A stretch of 64,000 bases of DNA from Candidatus Cohnella colombiensis (lineage in GTDB: Bacteria > Bacillota > Bacilli > Paenibacillales > Paenibacillaceae): positions 1,302,001 through 1,366,000 of the forward strand of contig CP119317.1 in NCBI GenBank assembly GCA_029203125.1. Direction: 5' to 3'. Of the stretch, positions 37,390 to 46,615 are shown in pieces. Position numbers and translations under genes: made by a program. Within the stretch, counting starts at the first letter, position 1. The number at the start of each line of letters is the position of its first letter. Below the pieces are notes generated by a model. The model saw nothing but the letters and a program-made list of their open reading frames with translations. It ran no database searches and had not been told where the DNA came from.

Positions 37390-38127
37390 ATGAGAAGCAC
37401 GAAACCACAGATTACAGACGAACCGATCATAGCTCCACTTTTTTATATTTTGGCTGCAACCTCGTTTCTCTGTGTTTTATTGATTTCGCTTAGAGAAACG
37501 CAGGTGCTATCGACTAATTTCAAATTTTTAATTTGGAATTTATTTTTGGCTTGGCTACCGCTAGTCGTTTCGATGGCAGCTTTGCTTTGGGCGAGATGGA
37601 CGAAGGGGAGCTTGCGCGGTGTTGGGCTGTTGATCAGTGGCGTCGCTTGGATTTTGCTTTTCCCTAATGCTCCGTATTTAACGACAGATTTAATTCATCT
37701 TATCTTAATTCATGGCTATAGAGGGTTTGACCCCGAAGGGTTACTTCTATGGTACGATCTTGTATTATTCTTCTTGTTCATGTGGTGTGGATTGTTGCTT
37801 GGCTATCTCTCGATGCATCATTATCATAAGCTCGTCATTCAGCATTTCAGTGTACCTACGGGCTGGCTCTTCGTCTTTATCAGCTCTTATTTGAGTGGTT
37901 TTGGTGTTTACCTTGGTCGCGTAGTCCGATTAAATAGCTGGGACATCTTAAGTCCATTGCTGTTGTTGGAAGAAGTTGTCGAGGCGATTCATAAGCCCGC
38001 AGTCATCTTCTCGATCTTGTTCGGAACGCTCATTGTAATCGTCTACGTTTCATTATATGTAATTAGCGGTGGCTTCCGGACAAAGCGGGTTACAAGGCCA
38101 ATTGCATCTGAACTGACTAATTTGTAG
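37390..38127 (+). CDS. DUF1361 integral membrane protein
   Basis: A 245-aa membrane protein with about seven hydrophobic helices and the diagnostic FPNAPYLTTDLIHL segment followed by WYDLVLFFLFMWCGLLLGYLS, both hallmarks of DUF1361. The ATG follows GAGAGGAG. Function is unknown. It lies 23 nt after the GH15 gene and could be read through from the glycogen operon. Its last 11 nt overlap the 3' end of the convergent AraC gene. Confidence 0.88.
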   Translation: MRSTKPQITDEPIIAPLFYILAATSFLCVLLISLRETQVLSTNFKFLIWNLFLAWLPLVVSMAALLWARWTKGSLRGVGLLISGVAWILLFPNAPYLTTDLIHLILIHGYRGFDPEGLLLWYDLVLFFLFMWCGLLLGYLSMHHYHKLVIQHFSVPTGWLFVFISSYLSGFGVYLGRVVRLNSWDILSPLLLLEEVVEAIHKPAVIFSILFGTLIVIVYVSLYVISGGFRTKRVTRPIASELTNL

Positions 38128-38953
38128 AACGATACAATCGGCGGTAGCGATCAGGTGTAAGCCCCTCATGCTGACGGAACACGGCTATAAAGTGGCTTGC
38201 GTCGCGAAAACCGACAGACTCAGCAATATCTCGTACAGTTAGGTCCGTACGAGCTGGCAACCATTCTTTAGCTTTACGCAGCCTTAATTGAATTAAATAA
38301 GCATAAGCCGTTTGTCCGAATGCTTCTCTAAACCGCTCGTTTAATTGTCTACCGCTTATGTTTAATTGCTTCGCCATATCCGCTAACCCTAAATCGGGGT
38401 TAGCGTATTTATTTTCCAGCCATTGAAGCAGATGCTGAATTCTCTCATATCGCTTTGATAGAGACGGGAGGTGCTTGATTCGGCTGTTTGTCTTCAGCAG
38501 CGTTAAGAACCGATAGAGCTCAGCAGAACATGACCAGCCTGATGGGTCAGTGCCCGATAATGCGAGTGTTAATATACGATCAATATGGTTAGTCATCTCG
38601 AACTGCTCTTGATCCCATTGGAATTTCTCTGAGGTTATCCCGTGTAAGGTCGTAGTTAATGTAGCCGCCATATGTCCATCATAGGTAATATAAGCTGTCT
38701 TCCAAGGATGCGTCTTTGCCTGATAACGATGCGGAACGTTCGGGTAGAGCAGAAATCCAGAGCGTTCAGGTAGTTTATAGGTGATGTGGTTTACTGTAAT
38801 TTCACCTTCACCCTCTAGTGTTTGCAGCCAATGAAAGCAGGGGTAGCCATCTTCGCGTTCAAAGGATTCTTGATGATCCTCAGTTCCAATCGTCTCAAGC
38901 TGCAATGGAAGTGGCTCTAAAGGGATCGATGGGACGACGCGTTGGTTCATCAT
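38117..38953 (-). CDS. AraC-family transcriptional regulator
   Basis: A 278-aa regulator: N-terminal cupin-like AraC_binding domain (HWLQTLEGEGEITVNHITY, LPERSGFLLYPNVPHRYQ), then two helix-turn-helices at the C-terminus (LADMAKQLNISGRQLNERFR and VRDIAESVGFRDASHFIAVF). It is divergent from the GH42 beta-galactosidase with a 115-nt shared intergenic region, which makes that gene the likely target and a galactoside or its product the likely effector. The intergenic AT-rich palindromic stretch near 38975-38995 is a candidate contact region. Direct evidence is lacking. Confidence 0.92.
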   Translation of the reverse strand: MMNQRVVPSIPLEPLPLQLETIGTEDHQESFEREDGYPCFHWLQTLEGEGEITVNHITYKLPERSGFLLYPNVPHRYQAKTHPWKTAYITYDGHMAATLTTTLHGITSEKFQWDQEQFEMTNHIDRILTLALSGTDPSGWSCSAELYRFLTLLKTNSRIKHLPSLSKRYERIQHLLQWLENKYANPDLGLADMAKQLNISGRQLNERFREAFGQTAYAYLIQLRLRKAKEWLPARTDLTVRDIAESVGFRDASHFIAVFRQHEGLTPDRYRRLYRSTN

Positions 38954-39068
38954 AAAACCTCCATATTGTTATATCCGAACTCTATTATATTATATAGGAT
39001 GCTAGAAGAATAAGAAATATAATGGAGTCGAGAGTGACATATTATTCTATCGATGAGGTGGGGCTCGA

Positions 39069-41105
39069 ATGATCAATCCGAATAAGCCGAAAATTTGGTA
39101 TGGCGGGGATTACAACCCGGATCAGTGGGAGAAGCCAGTTTGGGACGAAGATTTACGCATGTTTAAGCTGTCTGGTATAGATGTGGCTACATTGAATGTA
39201 TTTGCATGGGCGAAAAATCAACCCAACGAAGAAACCTATCAATTCGATTGGCTGGATGAAATGATCAACAAACTGCACGGTGATGGTGTCGGTGTATGCT
39301 TAGGTACGAGCACAGCGGCGCATCCAGCTTGGATGGCGAAGAAATATCCGGATGTGCTGCGAGTTGATTTCGATGGACGCAAAAGAAAGTTTGGTGGACG
39401 TCACAATTCATGTCCGAACAGTCCAACCTATCGCCATTACTCAGTGAAGATGGCTGAAAAACTCGCTGAACGCTATAAAGATCACCCTGCACTTCTCATC
39501 TGGCATATCTCGAATGAATATGGCGGCTATTGCTACTGTGATAACTGCGCAGTAGCGTTCCAGGAGTGGTTGAAGCAACGTTATGGCTCGCTCGACACGC
39601 TTAATCGGGCATGGAACACAAGCTTCTGGGGTCATACGTTCTATGAGTGGGATGAGATCGTACCTCCAAGCGCATTAAGTGAAGAATGGCGTGGTTGGAA
39701 CGGTCGCACGGCAACGAATTTCCAAGGGATCTCACTCGACTATTGCCGTTTTCAATCCGATAGCTTGCTAGAATGCTATAAGCTGGAATATGAAGTTTTG
39801 AAAAAGCACACGCCAAATATTCCAATTACGACAAATTTAATGGGCGCATATAAGGAATTGGATTATCAAAAATGGGCGAAGCATCTGGATGTCGTCTCGT
39901 GGGACAGCTATCCTGGAATGGATACACCATATAGTTATACTGCAATGATGCATGACCTAATGCGTGGGCTGAAGGACGGTCAGCCATTCATGTTAATGGA
40001 GCAGACGCCAAGCGCGCAAAACTGGCAACCCTACAATGCACTCAAGCGTCCAGGTGTAATGAGACTGTGGAGTTATCAAGCGGCTGCACGTGGTGCGGAT
40101 ACGATTATGTTCTTCCAATTGCGTAGATCAATTGGAGCTTGTGAGAAATATCATGGTGCGGTTATTGATCATGCAGGTCACGAGCATACACGTGTTTTCC
40201 GTGAATGCGCCGCACTTGGTAGCGAGCTTCATAAGCTAGGGGATACGCTGCTTGACGCGCATGTGAAATCGAAAGTAGGGATCATCTTCGATTGGGATAA
40301 CTGGTGGGCAGTGGAGTTATCTAGCGGTCCTTCTATTGCTCTCAAGTATGTAGATGAAGTTTATAAGTATTATGATGCTTTATATCAATTAGGAATTACA
40401 GCAGATATGATCAGTGTCGATACGGACTTCTCCAAGTACGATGTCATTATCGCACCTGTTATGTATATGGTGAAGCCGGGCGTTGCATCGCGAATTGAGC
40501 AGTATGTCGAAGCGGGTGGATCGTTCATCACGACGTTCTTTAGCGGAATCGTTAATGAGAATGACCTCGTTGCGCCTGGTGGATATCCTGGAGAGCTTCG
40601 TAAGGTGCTAGGAATCTGGGCAGAGGAAATTGACGCATTATTACCGGAGCAAAGTAATTCGATTGAGTTGAAGTCGAAGCTTGATGGGATGAAGATGAGC
40701 TATTCCTGCAACTTGCTTTGCGATCTGATTCATTCTGAAGGTGCTGAAGTCATTGCGGAGTATGGATCGGATTTCTATAAGGGAATGCCTGCGGTGACCG
40801 TCAATCGGTATGGTTCTGGTGAAGCATGGTACATGGCGACGAGTCCTGAAGGAGCGTTCCTGCAAGATTGGCTCAAGAAACTTTGTGCCGATCGCGGGAT
40901 TCAGCCGGCGCTCGCTTCGCTACCAAGCGGTGTAGAAGCGACAATTAGGGAGAAGGATGGTCAAAGCTATCTGTTCGTGCTAAATCATAATGCGGATGCG
41001 ATGGCTGTTAATGTGCCTGCCGGATACGATCTGTTGACAGACCGTAAGTTGAGTGGACAAACGGAATTGCCAGGTCGCGATTTGTGGATTGTGAAGCTGG
41101 ATTAA
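39069..41105 (+). CDS. Beta-galactosidase, glycoside hydrolase family 42
   Basis: Cytosolic GH42 enzyme of 678 aa with all three expected domains: TIM barrel, trimerisation domain and a C-terminal beta domain. Acid/base Glu lies in WHISNEYGGYCYCDNC (near 150) and the nucleophile in FMLMEQTPSAQNWQ (near 311). The YCYCDNC segment and upstream Cys form the zinc site known in Geobacillus and Thermus homologues. It cleaves terminal beta-galactose from plant galactan fragments or lactose. GAGGTGGGG precedes ATG 39069. Likely controlled by the divergent AraC regulator. Confidence 0.95.
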   Translation: MINPNKPKIWYGGDYNPDQWEKPVWDEDLRMFKLSGIDVATLNVFAWAKNQPNEETYQFDWLDEMINKLHGDGVGVCLGTSTAAHPAWMAKKYPDVLRVDFDGRKRKFGGRHNSCPNSPTYRHYSVKMAEKLAERYKDHPALLIWHISNEYGGYCYCDNCAVAFQEWLKQRYGSLDTLNRAWNTSFWGHTFYEWDEIVPPSALSEEWRGWNGRTATNFQGISLDYCRFQSDSLLECYKLEYEVLKKHTPNIPITTNLMGAYKELDYQKWAKHLDVVSWDSYPGMDTPYSYTAMMHDLMRGLKDGQPFMLMEQTPSAQNWQPYNALKRPGVMRLWSYQAAARGADTIMFFQLRRSIGACEKYHGAVIDHAGHEHTRVFRECAALGSELHKLGDTLLDAHVKSKVGIIFDWDNWWAVELSSGPSIALKYVDEVYKYYDALYQLGITADMISVDTDFSKYDVIIAPVMYMVKPGVASRIEQYVEAGGSFITTFFSGIVNENDLVAPGGYPGELRKVLGIWAEEIDALLPEQSNSIELKSKLDGMKMSYSCNLLCDLIHSEGAEVIAEYGSDFYKGMPAVTVNRYGSGEAWYMATSPEGAFLQDWLKKLCADRGIQPALASLPSGVEATIREKDGQSYLFVLNHNADAMAVNVPAGYDLLTDRKLSGQTELPGRDLWIVKLD

Positions 41106-41164
41106 TGGATAGAAGATCACCTATCAGAACTATGAAACAATGATATGGGAGTAAGCTCGCTTAT

Positions 41165-41198
41165 AGTGGCGATACAGGGTTATTCCTGTATCGCCACT
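41165..41198. terminator. Strong 14-bp hairpin after beta-galactosidase gene
   Basis: AGTGGCGATACAGG-GTTATT-CCTGTATCGCCACT is a perfect 14-bp stem. No T run follows, so termination is uncertain. It may instead be a barrier to 3' exonucleases or an unrelated repeat bordering array C. Confidence 0.5.
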
Positions 41199-41203
41199 TG
41201 ATG

Positions 41204-41682
41204 TAAGACCGCGATACGGTCTTAGAACCTCCAAACTAGCTCCGCCGCAAGGAATAAGTCGGCCAAACCGACTTAAAAGCTCAAAAGTAGCTCCACCGCA
41301 AGGAATAAGTCGGGCAAACCGACTTAAAGCTCCAAACTAACTTCGCCACATGCTGCAAGACCGCAAAACGGTCTTAGAACCTCCAAACTAGCTTAGCCAT
41401 ATTCTGCAAGACCGCGAGACGGTCTTAGAACCGCCAAACCAGCTCCGCCGCATGCTGCAAGACCGCGAGACGGTCTAAGAACCGCCAAACTAGCTTAGCC
41501 ACATGCTGCAAGACCGCGAGACGGTCTTAGTACCTCCAAACTAACTTCGCCACATGCTGTAAGACCGCGAGACGGTCTAAGAACCGCCAAACTAGCCTCG
41601 CAGCATGTTGCAAGACCACGAGACGGTCTTAGAACCTCCAAACTAGCTCAACCACATGCTGCAAAACCACGTGACGATCTTA
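41204..41682. repeat. 51-bp hairpin tandem array C (ten units)
   Basis: Hairpins start at 41204, 41255, 41306, 41356, 41407, 41458, 41509, 41560, 41611 and 41662: eight of nine intervals are 51 nt and one is 50. Eight units have stem (T/C)AAGACCG-N5-CGGTCTTA or a degenerate form. Units two and three have TAAGTCGG-N5-CCGACTTA, differing at two stem positions with matching changes on both arms. The spacer consensus is GAACCTCCAAACTAGCTC plus CGCCACATGCTG, recognisably related to the spacers of arrays B and D. The last unit is decayed. Confidence 0.93.
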
Positions 41683-41704
41683 GCACTTTTTCATTCACAT
41701 AGAT

Positions 41705-41965
41705 GTAGCGGACAGGTGATCCCTTATTAGACAGATTTAGTTCCAATAAGAAAATGAGAGGTCACTAGATCCGTTATTTGTGGAGAATGGGGCTGAAATC
41801 AACGGTTAAGAGGGCAATAGCGGAACGTGTGTCCGGAGAAACTGAAAAGTACATCCAAAATTGTAATTAGCGGAATGTATGTCCGCACCGCCTTTGAATG
41901 CCTCAATAAGCGCGTAAGCACCATCATGGTCTACGAATTAGCTGAGAGGAGTAGATCCGTTATGC
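41705..41965. repeat. Degenerate hairpin repeats, second family
   Basis: AGCGGAACGTGTGTCCGG (41819) and AGCGGAATGTATGTCCGC (41869) are 50 nt apart and form GCGGA/TCCGC hairpins. AGCGGACAGGTGATCCCTTATT (first 20 nt from 41706) and two GATCCGTTAT copies (near 41770 and 41954) look like decayed or inverted relatives. Similar period, different core from array C. Confidence 0.55.
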
Positions 41966-42145
41966 GCAGGAATGGATGATGATACAATCTACAAATCTAT
42001 AATCGATATAAATAGCAATGAGGCAGCCCAAAAGTACACCAATGAGGCATCCTCATTTATTATATTTCAATCAAGTCTTCATTAATGGCACTGATATGCC
42101 GTTAAATAAAGAAAAAGTGTTTTCTAACACTGAGGATGGAGGATC

Positions 42146-44419
42146 ATGACTTTCATGAAATTAGCAAACAATACATATAGGCATCCATTCGGTGCACCGA
42201 AATCGAAAACTGCGATCTTTCGGTTATTCACAGCATTTTTGATTTTAACTTTATTGATTGGACCGCTACCTCGAGCATTCGCAGCAGATGACACTGTACT
42301 CGGTCTGGAGCTGGATACAGTAAGTCAACCGATCGCATTAACGGTGGATGACGGCTCATATACGTTAAAAGCGTGGGCAACGATCTCTGGAACTTCATCT
42401 AAAAAAGAAGTTTCGGACTTAGCAACATGGACATCATCATCTTCCTTGATCAAAGTAAGCAAAGGTGTCATAACTGCTACTGGGACGGTATCATCAGCTA
42501 CAATTACAGCAAAGTATCAGGGGTTTGTGGCAACGGTTTCCGTAACTGCTGACTACCTCTATAAGGAATTGAAGCTGAAACAAATTACATCTGGCGGATC
42601 AACAGAAGCGCCAAGCGCGCTAGATATTCAACTTGGTAATGAGCTTAAGCTTTCCGCAATCGCGGTCGATTACGACGCAAGCGAAGACACTGTGACTAAC
42701 GTCGCAACATGGTCTTCTTCCAATACAAGTGTAGCTACTGTTTCAGCTGGCGTAGTTACAATCGTTAGTGCAGGTAAAGCGACGATTATAGCAAAGCACA
42801 AGGGTCTCACCGACACTATTACATTGACTGTAACTTCACCTTATACGTCTATTTCAATTAACTCCACACTCATTACAAACAAATCAGTGGAGATATATAT
42901 CGGTGAAGGAACTGCGAATTTGACGGCAACTGCAGTAGTGACTGCAGATGGTTCCATCCTTGATGTGACGAGTGCTGCGACTTGGTCTAGCTCTAATAGC
43001 AATGTTGTGAAAGTAACAGGTGGCGTGCTCACAGCGGTAGGGTTGGGCTCGGCAATCGTTACAGTTTCCCGATATGGCGTGTCTAGCTCGATTTCCGTCT
43101 ATATTCGTTCGGAGTACGAGGTGTTGAAGCTATTACCTGAGAAGGCGCTCGCGCTCACATTATATGGAGCTCCAATTGAATTAACTGCAACAGTGAGCAA
43201 AGGAACATTGACACCAGAGAATATTACTGCAGTTGCTGAGTGGAAAGTTGCAGATGAGCACGTCGCTTCTATTGAAAAAAGAACGGATAACAAGTTCTAT
43301 GTCGTGCCGAAAGCAACTGGAACTACAACTGTTTCCGCAACCTACAAGGGTTTAACGAAAACCCAGTCGATCACTGTGTTCCCGACGATCGCATCGATCG
43401 ACATCGCTGACGATTCGAAGGACGTATTCATTGAAGAAAGCGGGACTCTTCCGGCTGTATCAGGAGTAACTGTAGCTGGTGCAACACAGGACGTAAGTAA
43501 ACTAACCGAGTGGACTTCATCTGACGAATCGATCGTAAAGATTGAAGATGGCAAGTGGAAAGCGCTCAAGCTTGGGACGGTAACACTGACAGCAAAGGTA
43601 ACTAATGAACCGAATCTCCCCTCAGCAGTGAAGACGGATACGATTACAATTGTCGTTCATAATAAAGTGCTTGCACTGGACACGGAGTCCAAAACGCTGA
43701 GCGTAGTAATCGGCAAAGATGTGTCGCTACCTTCCGTAACACTGATCTATGAAAATGGTGAGGAAGAAGACATCAGCGACAAAATCAGTTGGAAAACTTC
43801 AAGCGCAAACTTGCTCTTAAAGGCTCCGAAGATGAGAGGTTTGATAGCTTCAACAGTAACGTTGACAGGGACGTACCTCGGAAAGACAATTACGGTTAAA
43901 GTTACAATAGAGGAAGAATTCGTTTCCTTCGATATTCAGCCTAGTAGCATCCAACTGACATTGAAGAAATCGAAATCGATTAAAGTCGTCGCTACAACAA
44001 AAAGTGGTGCAAAGGTTAATATAACCAACCGGTTAAATTGGACTGCTTCTGCACAAGATGTGGTGACCGTTAAGGGTGCTAATGTAACGTCAATTGCAGA
44101 AGGAAGCGGTAAACTCACTTCTACAATCCAAAGCAAGACGATTACTGTTCCATACACAGTTACAGCGAAATTAACAAAGCTGACTGCTTCGGATAAAACA
44201 TTAAAGCTTACAACAGGAGCGACCGACACAGTCGACTTGACTGCAACATTTGAAAATGGGACTACGGTTGACGTAACTTCTGAAGCGGAATGGACGACGA
44301 GCAATAAAAAGGTTGCGACTGTGAGTAATGGTAAAATTGTAGTGGTAGGTAAAGGTACAGCAATCATTAAGGCGAAATTCGGAGAGAAGACCGTCTCCAT
44401 TAATGTGAATTCGAAGTAA
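42146..44419 (+). CDS. Secreted protein with multiple bacterial Ig-like (Big_2) domains
   Basis: Exported surface protein of 757 aa. Its signal peptide has a hydrophobic core (LFTAFLILTLLIGPLP) and a likely cleavage after AFA near residue 46. The remainder consists of about eight Big_2 domains of roughly 80-95 residues, each with the pattern ATWSSSN.SVATVS.GVVT....GKATI.A...G (for example near residues 190-235 and 270-315). No catalytic domain, S-layer homology domain or sorting signal is visible, so retention on the cell is unclear. GGAGGATC precedes ATG 42146. An adhesive or wall-associated scaffold role is inferred from the fold alone. Confidence 0.9.
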   Translation: MTFMKLANNTYRHPFGAPKSKTAIFRLFTAFLILTLLIGPLPRAFAADDTVLGLELDTVSQPIALTVDDGSYTLKAWATISGTSSKKEVSDLATWTSSSSLIKVSKGVITATGTVSSATITAKYQGFVATVSVTADYLYKELKLKQITSGGSTEAPSALDIQLGNELKLSAIAVDYDASEDTVTNVATWSSSNTSVATVSAGVVTIVSAGKATIIAKHKGLTDTITLTVTSPYTSISINSTLITNKSVEIYIGEGTANLTATAVVTADGSILDVTSAATWSSSNSNVVKVTGGVLTAVGLGSAIVTVSRYGVSSSISVYIRSEYEVLKLLPEKALALTLYGAPIELTATVSKGTLTPENITAVAEWKVADEHVASIEKRTDNKFYVVPKATGTTTVSATYKGLTKTQSITVFPTIASIDIADDSKDVFIEESGTLPAVSGVTVAGATQDVSKLTEWTSSDESIVKIEDGKWKALKLGTVTLTAKVTNEPNLPSAVKTDTITIVVHNKVLALDTESKTLSVVIGKDVSLPSVTLIYENGEEEDISDKISWKTSSANLLLKAPKMRGLIASTVTLTGTYLGKTITVKVTIEEEFVSFDIQPSSIQLTLKKSKSIKVVATTKSGAKVNITNRLNWTASAQDVVTVKGANVTSIAEGSGKLTSTIQSKTITVPYTVTAKLTKLTASDKTLKLTTGATDTVDLTATFENGTTVDVTSEAEWTTSNKKVATVSNGKIVVVGKGTAIIKAKFGEKTVSINVNSK

Positions 44420-44439
44420 TCAATCATTACTCTGTGAGC

Positions 44440-44478
44440 AGCAACAGACCGTACCATCGGTTCTGTTGCTGTTTATTT
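44440..44478 (+). terminator. Rho-independent terminator
   Basis: AGCAACAGA/TCTGTTGCT (44440-44448 with 44462-44470) plus CC/GG, followed by GTTTATTTTG, after the Ig-like protein gene. Confidence 0.8.
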
Positions 44479-44544
44479 TGTCGTGGAGCCTAAAAGTGTG
44501 CGATAATATGCAAGGCTCCATCCTACGAGAAAGAAGGATATAAC

Positions 44545-45921
44545 ATGACGAACAAGCAGACAAATCGAACGATTGTCACGATAGGTTTGTTGACTGCGGT
44601 GTTCATCGGTGCATTGGATGCAACGGTCGTAACTACAGCAACACCAAGTATTGAAGCGGAGTTGAAGGGATTAACTCTGATCAGTTGGATTTTTTCGATC
44701 TATACACTATCGATGTGCATGGCGATGCCGATCTTCGGCAAGCTTGCCGATTTATATGGCAGGAAGCTTGTCTTTATCACAGGACTTTCGTTATTTTTAC
44801 TGGGCTCTGTACTTTGCGGATTTGCGCAATCGATGTTTGATATGATTTGGTTTAGGGCGATTCAAGGGCTTGGCGCTGGCGCATTAACACCGGTTACATT
44901 TACGATCGTAGGTGATTTATATACAGGGGAAAAGCGAGGGAGAATTCAAGGCTTATTCGCTTCTGTATGGTCGGTCGCGGGCATTGTCGGGCCCTTCGTC
45001 GGTGGCTATTTTGTTGATCAGATTTCATGGCGTTGGATTTTCTATATGAATGTTCCAATCAGTCTAATTACATTTGTACTTGTCTATGGATTTTTACATG
45101 AAAAGGTGGACAAAGTTGCGAAGAAGATTGACTACGCAGGCGCAATCACGTTTACGATCAGTATCACTTGCTTGCTGCTCGTTTTATTAACTGGCGGTGA
45201 AACGTTCCCTTGGAATTCGCCGACCATTGCCACATTGACAATAAGTGCTATTACATTCTTCTCATTGTTCCTATTTGTGGAAAAACGCGCGCCAGAACCG
45301 ATGATGCCGCTCAAATTATTTCAGCAGCGTAAGCTTGCGGTTATCTATATATTGGGATTTCTTATGTTTTGTATTGAAGCAGGTTTGATGCTCTACACAC
45401 CGATGTGGTCCCAACGTGTCATGGGACATAATGCGACTACAGCAGGCTTCATGTTAATGCCTATGTCAGTTGCGTGGCTGCTTGCGTCCACCTTATCGGG
45501 AAGATTGATGTATCGAATTGGCGTCAAAATATTTATGGTGCTTGGAGCATTCATGATCGTTGCTGGTGGGTTGTGGCTTGCACTGCTAAACCTACAATCT
45601 CCTATCGGTGCGCTAATAGGTATCGTGATGTTGATCGGATTTGGAATGGGATGCATGAATACCCCGGCAATTGTGACCATTCAGAGTGCAGTAGAGAAGG
45701 AGCAGAGAGGTTCGGCAACCTCAACGAATTCATTAATGAATGCGATTGGGCAGACAGTCGGATTTGCTCTATTTGGGATGCTGTTTAACCGTGTCGTGCT
45801 TGAGAAAACGGTTGATGATTATGCAACCGGTATGCATGCGATCTTCGTTGCGATGTTCATTATTGCAATTATTAACTTCGTCATCGTACAGGGGTTGCCT
45901 TCTAGAAGGTCTGAACTGTGA
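44545..45921 (+). CDS. MFS drug:proton antiporter, DHA2 (EmrB/QacA) family
   Basis: A 458-aa membrane exporter with about 14 hydrophobic helices. TM1 carries the DHA2 motif VFIGALDATVVTTATPSI, the loop after TM2 has motif A as GKLADLYGRKLV, and motif C appears in SVAGIVGPFVGGYFVD. This combination indicates proton-coupled efflux of amphiphilic drugs or dyes. The substrate is unknown. GAAAGAAGG precedes ATG 44545. The gene is monocistronic between two terminators, and no TetR- or MarR-type regulator is adjacent. Confidence 0.93.
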   Translation: MTNKQTNRTIVTIGLLTAVFIGALDATVVTTATPSIEAELKGLTLISWIFSIYTLSMCMAMPIFGKLADLYGRKLVFITGLSLFLLGSVLCGFAQSMFDMIWFRAIQGLGAGALTPVTFTIVGDLYTGEKRGRIQGLFASVWSVAGIVGPFVGGYFVDQISWRWIFYMNVPISLITFVLVYGFLHEKVDKVAKKIDYAGAITFTISITCLLLVLLTGGETFPWNSPTIATLTISAITFFSLFLFVEKRAPEPMMPLKLFQQRKLAVIYILGFLMFCIEAGLMLYTPMWSQRVMGHNATTAGFMLMPMSVAWLLASTLSGRLMYRIGVKIFMVLGAFMIVAGGLWLALLNLQSPIGALIGIVMLIGFGMGCMNTPAIVTIQSAVEKEQRGSATSTNSLMNAIGQTVGFALFGMLFNRVVLEKTVDDYATGMHAIFVAMFIIAIINFVIVQGLPSRRSEL

Positions 45922-45923
45922 AA

Positions 45924-45962
45924 AAGGGGTTGTGCAGCCAGTAACATCTGCACAGCCCCTTA
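45924..45962 (+). terminator. Terminator between MFS gene and YjcZ-like gene
   Basis: AAGGGGTTGTGCAG pairs with CTGCACAGCCCCTT (45924-45937 with 45948-45961), one mismatch. It probably serves both converging genes. The A run on the left becomes a T run for the minus strand. Confidence 0.8.
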
Positions 45963-45988
45963 CTTCGTATTCAGGTCTTAGGGATTGC

Positions 45989-46111
45989 TCAGATCCAGCC
46001 AGAACGTAATATGATCACAAGCAGAATGAAGAGGACTAATGCGAAAGCAGCAGCACCCATACCATGATGACCTACGTGACAACCTGTAGCACCTGCAACC
46101 GGATAGCTCAT
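45989..46111 (-). CDS. YjcZ-family sporulation membrane miniprotein
   Basis: A 40-aa protein from ATG 46111, with AGGAGG 9 nt upstream. It has a Gly/His-rich head (VAGATGCHVGHHGMG) and one C-terminal membrane helix, AAAFALVLFILLVIILRSGW, the hallmark FALVLFILLVI of YjcZ/SscA-like miniproteins of spore formers. These are made in sporulating cells; SscA affects spore coat assembly. A longer upstream extension is open but lacks a ribosome site. Its neighbours are the gerP spore-coat genes on the same strand. Confidence 0.85.
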   Translation of the reverse strand: MSYPVAGATGCHVGHHGMGAAAFALVLFILLVIILRSGWI

Positions 46112-46225
46112 GTTTGTAAAACCTCCTGTGTTCGTTTTGTGATGTCGTATCACATTGTCAGCATATGGTGGGAGTACCTTCATCTCTTGTGCGTTTGTAC
46201 CTAGAATGGGTCAGAACAGATGAAT

Positions 46226-46615
46226 TCAGCTAATATCATGGTTATGTTGATATTGCCGGATATGCAAGATGCGAGAGGTAGCTTGAAATGGTCCACCTGT
46301 TCCCGCACGAAAGTTTGATGAAGACGATAAACCAAGGATGCGAACAAATCCGATTTCGATTTCGGGTTGGCAAGCCACAATTCGAAAGCTTACGTTAGGC
46401 GTAGGCTCGAGACGATGTTTTGGGAGAGTGAAGATGCGATAGGATGCATACCGATATTCATCAGCTTCATAGTTTGCAAGAGCCTCTTGAACGGCTAGTA
46501 CGCGAGAATGAAGCGTCGTTCCCTCATTATCTCCAAACTGGGTAACGGCTGATGAACTGACGATATTAATGACGAGGTTGTGTATTCGAGTCGTTCTGCG
46601 AAGTGAGGCGTTCAT
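46226..46615 (-). CDS. gerPE: Spore germination protein GerPE
   Basis: A 129-aa member of the GerPE family, last gene of the gerP operon. It shows the N-terminal NLVINIVSSSAVTQFGDNEG segment typical of GerPE, then SRVLAVQEALANYE and an FxIxxxxxIEIGFVRILGLSSSS region. GerP proteins sit in the spore coat and are needed for germinants to pass to the inner receptors. ATG 46615 has GGAGGGGG at 7 nt and overlaps the gerPD stop by 4 nt. No gerPF follows. Confidence 0.88.
   Translation of the reverse strand: MNASLRRTTRIHNLVINIVSSSAVTQFGDNEGTTLHSRVLAVQEALANYEADEYRYASYRIFTLPKHRLEPTPNVSFRIVACQPEIEIGFVRILGLSSSSNFRAGTGGPFQATSRILHIRQYQHNHDIS

Larger units (their letters stand above)
41106..42145. other. 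1-kb gene-free region with hairpin, array C and degenerate repeats
   Basis: From left to right: a perfect 14-bp hairpin (41165-41198), ten-unit array C (41204-41682), degenerate copies of another hairpin repeat (41705-41965, cores AGCGGA...TCCGC and GATCCGTTAT), and an AT-rich leader for the Ig-like protein gene (about 42000-42145). No reading frame with coding character is present. Confidence 0.8.

Noticed and set aside
41204..41682. CRISPR array
   Set aside because: The 30-nt segments between hairpins are near-identical from unit to unit, so they are not acquired spacers.
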